From Chitinophagaceae bacterium (GTDB lineage: Bacteria; Bacteroidota; Bacteroidia; Chitinophagales; Chitinophagaceae), in assembly GCA_017307755.1 (NCBI GenBank), contig JAFKGQ010000004.1:496001-560000 (forward strand): a stretch of DNA of 64,000 nt. The letters run 5' to 3'. The notes under the pieces are model-generated. The model was not told the origin of the DNA, did not search any database, and was given only the letters and a program-made list of their open reading frames with translations. Both the position numbers and the translations under genes were made by a program. Shown here piece by piece: positions 47,401-53,637 of the stretch (the first letter of the stretch is position 1; each line of letters starts with the position of its first letter).

Positions 47401-47689
47401 GGCTTCGGGAGCAGGGGCGGTAGCCCGTAAGACGATAGGGTTTGCCGTGCTGGGAGGTATGCTGGCGTCGACCTCGATGGCGATCTTTATCGTGCCTGTG
47501 CTGTATGTGCTTTTTACCAAGTGGTCATATGGGAAAAAACAGCTGCAGTGGCTGCAGGCGCATCACAACGTGCTGATGGAAAAAACCCGACGGGTGGAGC
47601 AACAGAACATCGATCCCGAGCTGGAATACGAGATAGCCCAAGCTCATGCGGAGAACAGGAGAAGCCGGGAGGGATCAGCAGGCCAATGA
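44402..47689 (+). CDS. RND multidrug efflux permease (HAE1 type), second of two
   Basis: A 1095-residue paralogue of the preceding permease with the same first 20 residues and long near-identical blocks (for example QYPNISPPSVSITGQYTGAD against its QYPDITPPLVQV counterpart). Proton-relay Asp413-Asp414 and the helix-10 Lys (SAKNAILIVEFAKVR) are present. The differences are mainly in the periplasmic porter loops, e.g. an inserted GQGGGRLVYL near residue 260, which is where drugs bind. DNA identity is moderate, so the duplication is old. The two may form hetero-trimers, as MdtB and MdtC do, or separate pumps sharing one adaptor. Confidence 0.93.
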   Translation: MIANTFIKRPVTAIVISIVLIISGTICIFNLAVDQYPNISPPSVSITGQYTGADAQTVEQTVAVPIEEQVNGTPGMEYMQSTNTNSGNMNISVTFNVGTNVHIAALNVQNRVGIASPQLPSVVSKLGLTVRARNPDQLMMVAIYSPKGTHNITFLDNYTNIFVEDALLRVPGVGDIQTRTDQFSMRVWLDPNKMANYGLMPKDVISALDSQNVYVAAGSVGAPPQNNAQSYELSVLPNGQLQKASDYENVVVKKIPDSGQGGGRLVYLRDVARVQLGKFTFSGNSFVDGKRASFLMVYQAPGSNALQTAENVYKELEGLKKFFPPDVDYKVPFESVTIINVSIHEVVVTLLQALGLVAVVVFLFLQNLRSTLIPILAIPVSILGTFCFFIPLGFTINTLTLFGFVLAIGIVVDDAIIVVEAVQHYIDEKGMSPKEASYHAMRDISAPVVAIALILASVFVPVGFIPGIVGRLYQQFAITIAISVIISAFTALSLTPALCSLLLRPSHMEIRHNFMASFFVRFNRGFEKMTERYGNGVRRCIKGARYVVILLLCIIVGAVWLFKIKPSSFIPTEDDGRLYVTYQLPEASSVTQSVETITRLMGIVGNTPGVNHFAALSGLNILNGGANSNNGTIFVMLKPWEDRKTPGERLPGLINVIQERIARAGIKNANVVVAAPPPIRGIGRAAGFSMQIEQGNTNDDVHQFENVIKKFVAACKKNPATSTAFCYFGAHTPSYNLTVDRDKCQKLGVSISDVFNTMQAYMGSLFVNNFTLYNRTFHVVVQADTAFRALISNMDKYYVRNQSGQMLPLGTLIHYDPVETAPLITHFNIFRSAEVDGSTPVGYSSGQGIAALKEIAARVLPQGYKYEFSGLSYEEIKAGQTTVYIFAFSILFVFLFLAALYESWSVPLSVMLAFPISAFGAILTLTFLPMLTNNVYAQIGLITLIGLSAKNAILIVEFAKVRVDRGEPLLQSTLEAVKLRLRPIVMTSLAFILGVMPLVLASGAGAVARKTIGFAVLGGMLASTSMAIFIVPVLYVLFTKWSYGKKQLQWLQAHHNVLMEKTRRVEQQNIDPELEYEIAQAHAENRRSREGSAGQ

Positions 47690-47728
47690 CGTCCCGCTGA
47701 CCTTCCCGGTGATGATGATGGTTAGCAG

Positions 47729-48124
47729 TTAGCTAAGGCTGGTTGAAATGGCCATCCTTTTATGCCAGAAATAATAGGATAGGATCCCTGTACCGAACCA
47801 TAGGAGCAAGGAAAGCATCATGGGATCGAACTTGCCGGCTGCGGCAATATTGGTATACGTCGCACCCACCAGATCAAAGAACAAGCCGGCATAGGCCCAT
47901 TCCTTGACCTTGTAGAAACCAGGGATCAGTATGGCGATGGACCCGATCAGCTTGGCAATACTGATAAACTGGATAAAATAGACGGGATAGCCCATAAAAT
48001 CATGCATCATTTTGATGGCATCATCGGTGGGCTTTAAACCGCCAACGGCGGAGAACAGCATGAGCGCTGCAAAAAGAATGGTGAATACCCAATAAAGAAT
48101 GTTGATTGTTTTTGGTTTCATCAT
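47729..48124 (-). CDS. DoxX-like membrane protein
   Basis: A 131-residue protein with four hydrophobic helices and FIQFISIAKLIGSIAILIPG followed by KEWAYAGLFFDLVGA, which fit the DoxX/DoxX-like family. Function in this family is poorly known. The gene starts exactly where the AHSA1-VOC gene ends (48124/48125), as the last member of the ArsR operon. DoxX-like genes are often next to AHSA1 and VOC genes in Bacteroidota. Confidence 0.82.
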   Translation of the reverse strand: MMKPKTINILYWVFTILFAALMLFSAVGGLKPTDDAIKMMHDFMGYPVYFIQFISIAKLIGSIAILIPGFYKVKEWAYAGLFFDLVGATYTNIAAAGKFDPMMLSLLLWFGTGILSYYFWHKRMAISTSLS

Positions 48125-49096
48125 TTATTGTTTTTTGTTTTGAAAGTTTATCATCCAATTGATGCCATATTTGTCTGTAAATTCGCCGAAATAGGCGCCA
48201 AAGAACATATCCTGCAATGGCATGGTGATATTTCCTCCTGCCGACAGCTCATCGAATATCCTTTTGGCTTCTTCTCTTGTTTCCGGCTCGATGCTGATAT
48301 GCATATTGTTGCCCTGGATAAGGGTAAATCCCATTTCTTTTGGTGCGTCTGTTGCCATTAAAATATGGTTGCCTGTAATGGGCAGCTCGACATGGAGCAC
48401 CATATTTTTTATGTTGTCGGCAATGGGTGGGTGACCGGCTTCTGCTGGTATATCGCCAAAGCGCCGGATACCCCCGCCGGTGAATTTCGTCCTGAAGACG
48501 GATTGATAGAACCGGAATGCTTCTTCCGTATTGCCGGGGAAGTTCAGATAGGTGCAAACCCTGGGGGCATTGTCGGGTTTAAGCTCACCCCATAATCTGA
48601 ATTGACTCTCGATATACCGATCCAGGTTGGTCATTGCCATTGCAAATCCTTCTTTAAAGCCCATCTGGATGATCGTTTCAAGATCCGTGAGGTTTTCGTA
48701 TTCTACCTTGATACTGACAGTGGTTGTATTGGGTCCTTCACTGAATACATTTGTCCATACTGAACGGGGGAGCCCGGTATCGACATTTCCTTCTTCATTA
48801 CAGAAGGCGACCAACCCGGAGAAACTTTTTTTTGGGGTAACCTTTTTAAAATCGATCCTGCACCACTGCGCGACATCCTCGGGAGAAATCATCGCATACA
48901 GCCAGTGACCGCCTTCCCTGAAGTCCATCGACTTCGTTTTAGCCTGGTAAGGTTTTGGCGCCCACCAAAGGTCCAGCAGCTCAGGTTTCGTCCAGGCGTC
49001 CCAGACAGGGGCAAGGTCCGCTGCAAACTCCCGTTGTACATAAATAGTATTTGTTTCCTTACTGATGGTGAAATCGAAATGCAAATGAGTATTCAT
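48125..49096 (-). CDS. AHSA1/SRPBCC and VOC (PhnB-like) domain fusion
   Basis: A 323-residue two-domain protein. Residues ~1-155 are an AHSA1-type START-like (SRPBCC) fold (VQREFAADLAPVWDAWTKPE, GHWLYAMISPED, FKEGFAMAMTNLDRYIES), a small-ligand binding module. Residues ~180-320 are a PhnB-like vicinal-oxygen-chelate domain (CTYLNFPGNTEEAFRFYQSV and GGNITMPLQDMFFGAYFGEF). In many genomes these are two neighbouring genes; here they are one frame. It overlaps ArsR by four bases and abuts DoxX. The ligand is unknown. Confidence 0.87.
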   Translation of the reverse strand: MNTHLHFDFTISKETNTIYVQREFAADLAPVWDAWTKPELLDLWWAPKPYQAKTKSMDFREGGHWLYAMISPEDVAQWCRIDFKKVTPKKSFSGLVAFCNEEGNVDTGLPRSVWTNVFSEGPNTTTVSIKVEYENLTDLETIIQMGFKEGFAMAMTNLDRYIESQFRLWGELKPDNAPRVCTYLNFPGNTEEAFRFYQSVFRTKFTGGGIRRFGDIPAEAGHPPIADNIKNMVLHVELPITGNHILMATDAPKEMGFTLIQGNNMHISIEPETREEAKRIFDELSAGGNITMPLQDMFFGAYFGEFTDKYGINWMINFQNKKQ

Positions 49097-49413
49097 CTTT
49101 TGACGTTTTTGATAGTTGCTAATAGGTTATCCAGTTGGTGGAAACGGGTTTCCCATATTTTTCTGAACTGGTCGAGCCACTTATCGATCTCTTTCATTTT
49201 ATCAACCTGAAGTTGATAGTATATCTCCCGGCCCTGTTGTTTTTTTGACAGGAGCTCGCATTCCGACAAAATGCGTAGGTGCTTGGATATCGATTGCCGG
49301 GTCGCATCAAAGTGTTCGGCAATTGTATTAGGGGTCATTGCCTGCACGGCAATAAGCGCGATGATCGCCCGTCTTGTCGGGTCGGCGATAGCTTGAAATA
49401 TATCTCGTCTCAT
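49093..49413 (-). CDS. ArsR-family repressor
   Basis: A 106-residue winged-helix protein: RRDIFQAIADPTRRAIIALI, NTIAEHFDATRQSISKHLRI as recognition helix, and CELLSKKQQGREIYYQL for the wing. No Cys pair typical of metal sensing is present (a single Cys), so it belongs to the non-metal SdpR-like group that commonly controls AHSA1 genes. It is first in its operon, with a promoter-operator directly upstream. Confidence 0.9.
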   Translation of the reverse strand: MRRDIFQAIADPTRRAIIALIAVQAMTPNTIAEHFDATRQSISKHLRILSECELLSKKQQGREIYYQLQVDKMKEIDKWLDQFRKIWETRFHQLDNLLATIKNVKR

Positions 49414-49428
49414 TTTTTTTAATTAAGA

Positions 49429-49473
49429 AGCCAATCGGTTGCAAATATATGTGCAGCCAATCGGTTTCGCAAA
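49429..49473 (-). promoter_or_regulatory. ArsR operon promoter with two operator direct repeats
   Basis: Read on the minus strand, TTTG (49473-49470), a 20-base spacer and TATATTTG (49449-49442) form a consensus Bacteroidota promoter 29 bases before the arsR ATG. Two copies of AGCCAATCGGTT (plus-strand 49429-49440 and 49455-49466) lie 26 bases apart, one in the spacer and one just past the -7 element over the start point. They are probable ArsR sites for autorepression. Confidence 0.7.
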
Positions 49474-49531
49474 TTTTTTTTTGAAAAAATTAACCGACAG
49501 GAGGAGAACTTTACCCTATTTTCATGGAATC

Positions 49532-50122
49532 ATGGAACTACCATCATACTATCAGCGTCTGATAAAAAAATATCCACAGGTAACAATAGAGGAGTGGCGG
49601 CTGCTGGACAACCTTTCTACCGTAAGGTACTTACGTAAAGGGGATAGTTTTCTCCGTTATGGCAAAGTTGCCAGGTTCGCCGCTTTTGTGTTGTCGGGTC
49701 AGTTCAAGTTCAGCTTATTGGATGATGAAGGGAATGAGAAGATCGTAAAATTCGGGTTTGCAGATGATTTTCTGGCAAATTGCGAAAGCTATCAAAAAAG
49801 GACTCCCTCTACCATCGGCATCACGGCTATAGAAGATGCGGTAATATTGCGGATCAATACCAAAAAACTGCATCATTTGTACGGCCTGCACCCCAACCTT
49901 TTACAGGTAAAACTGCTGCTATACCAGGAACTGCTGGAACAACTGTCGGAACATCAATATATCCTTTCGCTAAAAAGCCCGCTGCAACGCTACCGATTCC
50001 TCCTGGAACACAGGCCGGCGATCATCCAAAAAATATCACTCACCAATATTGCCCGCTACCTCTATATCAGCAGGGAAGCTTTAAGCCGTGCACGGATATT
50101 ACTATCCGCACGATGCCCGTGA
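49532..50122 (+). CDS. Crp/Fnr-family regulator
   Basis: A 196-residue regulator: a cyclic-nucleotide-binding-like jelly roll (RYLRKGDSFLRYGKVARFAAF and FKFSLLDDEGNEKIVKFGF) and a C-terminal helix-turn-helix (LTNIARYLYISREALSRARI). The residues that contact cAMP in E. coli Crp are not preserved, as usual in this phylum, so the ligand is open. The ATG at 49532 matches typical lengths; the frame extends to 49439 over the ArsR operator. It is divergent from arsR. Confidence 0.85.
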   Translation: MELPSYYQRLIKKYPQVTIEEWRLLDNLSTVRYLRKGDSFLRYGKVARFAAFVLSGQFKFSLLDDEGNEKIVKFGFADDFLANCESYQKRTPSTIGITAIEDAVILRINTKKLHHLYGLHPNLLQVKLLLYQELLEQLSEHQYILSLKSPLQRYRFLLEHRPAIIQKISLTNIARYLYISREALSRARILLSARCP

Positions 50123-50163
50123 GTTTTGTGATCGGAATCACAGGCAGGGCTTGGCCGGTCTGA

Positions 50164-50171
50164 TAACTTTG
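50164..50171 (+). promoter_or_regulatory. -7 promoter element of the alpha/beta hydrolase gene
   Basis: TAACTTTG matches TAnnTTTG and lies 14 bases before the ATG at 50186, so the leader would be very short. No TTTG at the -33 distance. Confidence 0.45.
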
Positions 50172-50185
50172 TCTGTAAAAATAGT

Positions 50186-50884
50186 ATGAAGCAAAGTATG
50201 ATATTATTGCATGGTCTTTTTGGCGGACTAAGCAATTGGAATGGGGTTGTAGCACATTTTCAATCCACTTATGACATACATATCCCGGCATTACCAATTT
50301 TCGACAGGCATAATGGGGACAGGCTTGGCTCTCTGACCGACTTTTTGGGATCTTATATTCTCGATCATCAACTGAAGGATGTGGTCCTTATCGGGAACTC
50401 CCTTGGGGGGCATGTGGCCATCCTGTATACTCACCGTCATCCGGAAAAGGTACGCCGGATGGTACTTACCGGCAGCTCGGGGTTATACGAGAATACCAGT
50501 ATCGGCAGTTATCCCAAAAGAAGCAATTACGCTTATATCCGGGAACGGGTAGCCTATACTTTTTACGACCCTGCTATAGCTACTGACACGCTGGTAGACG
50601 AGGTATTTCAGATCACTACCGATGCCCCCAAATGTATGAGCATCGTCCGGATGGCCAAATCAGCCCAGCGCAATTATGTAGCCGATCTTTTACCGGAGAT
50701 ATCTACTCCCACATTGCTCATCTGGGGGGAAGATGATAAGATCACCCCACCGGACGTGGCCAGGGAGTTTGAAAGCCTCCTGCCCCGGGCCTCGTTGATC
50801 ATGCTATCCCAATGCGGACACGTTCCGATGATGGAAAAGCCCCGGGAATTCAACACGATTCTGGATAAGTACCTGGATTCTTAG
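50186..50884 (+). CDS. Alpha/beta hydrolase
   Basis: A 232-residue hydrolase with the complete triad: Ser in LIGNSLGGHVAI near residue 72, Asp in LIWGEDDKITPPD near 176, His in SQCGHVPMMEKP near 211. MILLHGLFGGLSNW gives the oxyanion-hole HG motif. It resembles MhpC-like and BioH-like esterases, but no substrate can be named. The next gene is on the opposite strand with its stop three bases away. Confidence 0.85.
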   Translation: MKQSMILLHGLFGGLSNWNGVVAHFQSTYDIHIPALPIFDRHNGDRLGSLTDFLGSYILDHQLKDVVLIGNSLGGHVAILYTHRHPEKVRRMVLTGSSGLYENTSIGSYPKRSNYAYIRERVAYTFYDPAIATDTLVDEVFQITTDAPKCMSIVRMAKSAQRNYVADLLPEISTPTLLIWGEDDKITPPDVAREFESLLPRASLIMLSQCGHVPMMEKPREFNTILDKYLDS

Positions 50885-50887
50885 GGC

Positions 50888-51388
50888 CTACGGCGCCTGA
50901 TAGTGCTTTATTGTATTATCTATAATGTGAGAAATACCGGGGAAACTCTGCGCAAGCTCTGCCACATCATTTTTACATGTGCGAGGCTCCAGTATCTTCC
51001 ATCCTTGCATTAAGGTCAACGGTCCATAATCTGTACTACAATTCGGCCAATCCATAAGATAGGGCTTAAACTTATCCCTGAATCGTTTGGCAAAATCCCT
51101 GCTTGTTATTTTGTAGCCGTTGAGAAGCCTTAATTTGAATGCATGGATATTGTAGTATATTTTATTATCATCTATGGTCTTTTCATTCACCCAAACCGAA
51201 AAGAATATTCTGCAGGGGGCCATCAAAGGATTTTTGGGGTTGTTCGACCATTCAGGTCTGTAGGCTTTTATTACAACCGAGTCTAAAGTAATTCCAACAA
51301 ACGTCCTGATATTCTGTTGGTCAAACCGACTCTTGTCAAGCTCGGCATGAGCAGATTGAAATTCTTTTAGATAAAAGTCTACATTCAT
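50888..51388 (-). CDS. Hypothetical protein
   Basis: A 166-residue soluble protein that I do not recognise. It has no signal peptide or membrane segment. Visible: VDFYLKEFQSAHAELDKSRF at the start, an alternating beta-rich middle (CRIFFSVWVNEKTIDDNKIY, then NIHAFKLRLLNGYKI), a DFAKRFRDKFKPYL helix and SFPGISHIIDNTIKHY at the end. It stands alone between convergent and divergent neighbours. Base composition is lower in GC than the surrounding genes, as is that of the next gene. Confidence 0.6.
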   Translation of the reverse strand: MNVDFYLKEFQSAHAELDKSRFDQQNIRTFVGITLDSVVIKAYRPEWSNNPKNPLMAPCRIFFSVWVNEKTIDDNKIYYNIHAFKLRLLNGYKITSRDFAKRFRDKFKPYLMDWPNCSTDYGPLTLMQGWKILEPRTCKNDVAELAQSFPGISHIIDNTIKHYQAP

Positions 51389-51549
51389 GGGTTATTTTCT
51401 GAGCGCGAGGGTGCAATGTTCTTGATCCTAAATATACCAAAGATATCTTTTTAGCCCAAAGGGAACTATTAAACGATCATTTTGGGGTATGCCTATCGCG
51501 TTAAGCTAAAGTCTAAATCGGTAAATTGGGCATTAATATCACTTCCTTT

Positions 51550-51939
51550 ATGATAGCGCCTTTCCCTTTATATGTTGACGAAATAAGTGATGATAAAATA
51601 AAGGCAACTGTATCAAATAGAGATACCGTGTTTTATAACCTTAAAACCATGTCGCTTGACATGCCTATCCCATACCGGCGCAACCTCTTTAATAGAATAA
51701 ATGGAATATTTATTATACCGATAGGCAAATTCATTTGCATGTTGATAAAGGACAATGACAACAGCGGTATGATCATCCTCGATTTAATAGGGAAGAAGGA
51801 ACTTGCGGAGAAAATGGCTGAAAAGCTCAATCAGGCAGAACTCCGGAATGAGTTTATGCGTGTGTATGAGGAGATCGTAAGCCATCCCGAAAGCCACCGG
51901 CGATTCAAATTAGTTGTGGGAAATGCCGGGAAATTTTGA
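51550..51939 (+). CDS. Hypothetical protein
   Basis: A 129-residue protein I do not recognise. It has a hydrophobic stretch FNRINGIFIIPIGKFICML that could be a buried strand pair rather than a membrane helix, and a helical C-terminus (KELAEKMAEKLNQAELRNEF). The ATG at 51550 is preferred; the frame extends eight codons to a TTG at 51526 with an in-frame stop just above. AT-rich relative to the window. The 161 bases between it and the divergent gene show no clear promoter. Confidence 0.5.
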   Translation: MIAPFPLYVDEISDDKIKATVSNRDTVFYNLKTMSLDMPIPYRRNLFNRINGIFIIPIGKFICMLIKDNDNSGMIILDLIGKKELAEKMAEKLNQAELRNEFMRVYEEIVSHPESHRRFKLVVGNAGKF

Positions 51940-52042
51940 GCTGGGAAAAATATGTAAAAAGTATTGTCCCATTTATATCGATTCGATTGTTATTACATTG
52001 AAAGCTTGAGTTTGACCATTTATTCACCTCAAAAAAATTTCA

Positions 52043-52498
52043 ATGAATATGTTTAAGCAAATCGATCATGACAGACGTAGTTTTTTAAGAAATGCCAGCC
52101 TGCTTTCGTTAAGTTTCTCGCTTCCCGGGTTTGCAGGTGAGCATCGAAAAACAGCGGACGATGCCGACGCCCCAACTATAGAGATACACACCGGGAACAA
52201 GATCACGGTTCTGATCAGTGTATTCACCGTGCAGCCGGAGAACGAACAGAAACTTATTGAATTGTTTGAAGAAGGGACCTTGTCGATATTCAGCAAACAG
52301 CCCGGGTACATTTCGGCCAGTCTTCACAGAGGAGTTGACTCTAAACGACTGGTTTTATATGGTCAGTGGGAAAGTCAGCAATACATCGATGCATTCCGCA
52401 AAAAACCAGAGGTCGGGCAGTACTTTCAAAAGGTGAAAGAGCTGGCAACGGTTGAATCTATCGTTTGTAACGACATTCCCTTCTTGCACCATAAATAA
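52043..52498 (+). CDS. Exported antibiotic-biosynthesis-monooxygenase (ABM) fold protein
   Basis: A 151-residue protein with an N-terminal export signal of Tat style (DRRSFLRNASLLSLSFSLPG; an RR followed by SFLR) and a ferredoxin-like ABM dimer domain (residues ~50-145: KITVLISVFTVQPENEQKLI, QPGYISASLHRGVDSKRLVL and YGQWESQQYIDAFRKKPEVG). ABM proteins include quinol monooxygenases and haem-degrading enzymes. Catalysis cannot be judged here. The next gene, a regulator, begins 36 bases downstream. Confidence 0.8.
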   Translation: MNMFKQIDHDRRSFLRNASLLSLSFSLPGFAGEHRKTADDADAPTIEIHTGNKITVLISVFTVQPENEQKLIELFEEGTLSIFSKQPGYISASLHRGVDSKRLVLYGQWESQQYIDAFRKKPEVGQYFQKVKELATVESIVCNDIPFLHHK

Positions 52499-52534
52499 GA
52501 TCCGATTTAACGAATCCGGCTTATATTCACGGAT

Positions 52535-53521
52535 ATGAGTCACAACAAAACAGGCAGGCCCTACCGAAAAGCTGGGGAAATGGATGTATTGCAAATAATT
52601 CGAATGCTTTCCTCTATTTATCCGATGAGCGAAGGTTTGAAGCAGGAGTTCTATAAAAACATACGAAGTATTGAGTTGCAGAAGAATGACATTTTGTTGA
52701 AGCAGGGCGAAATATGCCACTACATGTATTTTATCAAGAAAGGCGCCCTCATGGGATATTCCGCTCACAACGGTAAAAAAATAACGACCTATATATCCGT
52801 AGAAAATGAGTTTGTAAGCTCTATCACCGGCCTGCATGGGGTATCTCCCTCCAAAGAAACCGTGGTAGCCGTAGAACATTCGGTATTGCTGGCGATGCAT
52901 AACGACGTAATGCAACAGCTTTTTACAGTCTATTTCGATTTCAATTTTATTTTCCGGGTAATGGTGGAGAAATACTATCGGGATGCGCAGGAGCGGTCTT
53001 ATATTATCAGGATCGGAAATGCGCGTGAGCGTTATATGTACTTTGCGCAGACCATGCCGGGATATATGGAGCGTCTGCCTGAGGAAAGTGTAGCGTCTCT
53101 GCTAAATATAAAGGCTGTTACGCTGGCCAGGCTAAAAAAGCAGTTTGCCGCAGCCGCAAAGCCGCAAGCGTCCGAAGACGAAGAAAAATGCAGACAGCTG
53201 GACCATCATATACGGAGCCGCCAGTTGTACAGGAACAAGAAAATAAGCCTTACCTCGCTGTCAGCGGAGCTGGGTATTGGCAGGCACAGGCTTTCTTCGC
53301 TTATCAATAATTATTATCATCTTACGTTTTCAGATTATATCAATTCCTTTCGCATCAACCGCATAAAGGAACAGCTCAAGGATACCAGGGTCCTGCAGCG
53401 ACATACCATTGAAATGCTGGCAAACGATGCCGGATTCGCCTCCCGCAGCGCTTTTTACAGTGCCTTTAAAAAGGAAACAGGCATTAGCCCTAAAGAATAT
53501 CTTCAACGTCTTGCAAAATAA
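52535..53521 (+). CDS. Chimeric regulator: Crp-type cyclic-nucleotide domain plus AraC helix-turn-helix
   Basis: A 328-residue regulator with three parts. Residues ~20-145 form a Crp-like jelly roll (IELQKNDILLKQGEICHYMY, then KKGALMGYS and ISVENEFVSSITGLHG). About 165-200 keep a Crp-type helix-turn-helix (LPEESVASLLNIKAVTLARL). About 225-326 add a full AraC double helix-turn-helix (ISLTSLSAELGIGRHRLSSL; TIEMLANDAGFASRSAFYSA). A sensor of one superfamily is thus joined to the DNA reader of another, with both readers retained. It is next to a T9SS-secreted protein gene and an ABM-fold gene, possible targets. Confidence 0.82.
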   Translation: MSHNKTGRPYRKAGEMDVLQIIRMLSSIYPMSEGLKQEFYKNIRSIELQKNDILLKQGEICHYMYFIKKGALMGYSAHNGKKITTYISVENEFVSSITGLHGVSPSKETVVAVEHSVLLAMHNDVMQQLFTVYFDFNFIFRVMVEKYYRDAQERSYIIRIGNARERYMYFAQTMPGYMERLPEESVASLLNIKAVTLARLKKQFAAAAKPQASEDEEKCRQLDHHIRSRQLYRNKKISLTSLSAELGIGRHRLSSLINNYYHLTFSDYINSFRINRIKEQLKDTRVLQRHTIEMLANDAGFASRSAFYSAFKKETGISPKEYLQRLAK

Positions 53522-53550
53522 CCGACAGAGTTTTTCCCGGCTTATAAAAA

Positions 53551-53578
53551 TTTGTCCTGATTTATCATTCAGGACAAA
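53551..53578 (+). repeat. 10-bp perfect inverted repeat between the Crp-AraC regulator and the beta-helix gene
   Basis: TTTGTCCTGA (53551-53560) and TCAGGACAAA (53569-53578) are perfect inverse complements with an 8-base loop. There is no T-run after it, so an intrinsic terminator is unlikely. It ends 30 bases before the -7 element of the next gene, where an activator would bind. Confidence 0.6.
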
Positions 53579-53607
53579 CTTGCCGGTCTGCGGTTTCCCT
53601 GCTTGAT

Positions 53608-53615
53608 TACTTTTG
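53608..53615 (+). promoter_or_regulatory. -7 promoter element of the beta-helix gene
   Basis: TACTTTTG matches TAnnTTTG and lies 22 bases before the ATG at 53638. The -33 region is poor (a TTG at 53580-53582, 25 bases away), as expected for an activator-dependent promoter. Confidence 0.5.
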
Positions 53616-53637
53616 TGCGTTCAAAAATCTGCTCCTT

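Noticed and set aside
41160..47689. Recent tandem duplication or assembly duplication of the RND permease
   Set aside because: The DNA of the two copies differs throughout, including at most third codon positions even where the protein is the same.
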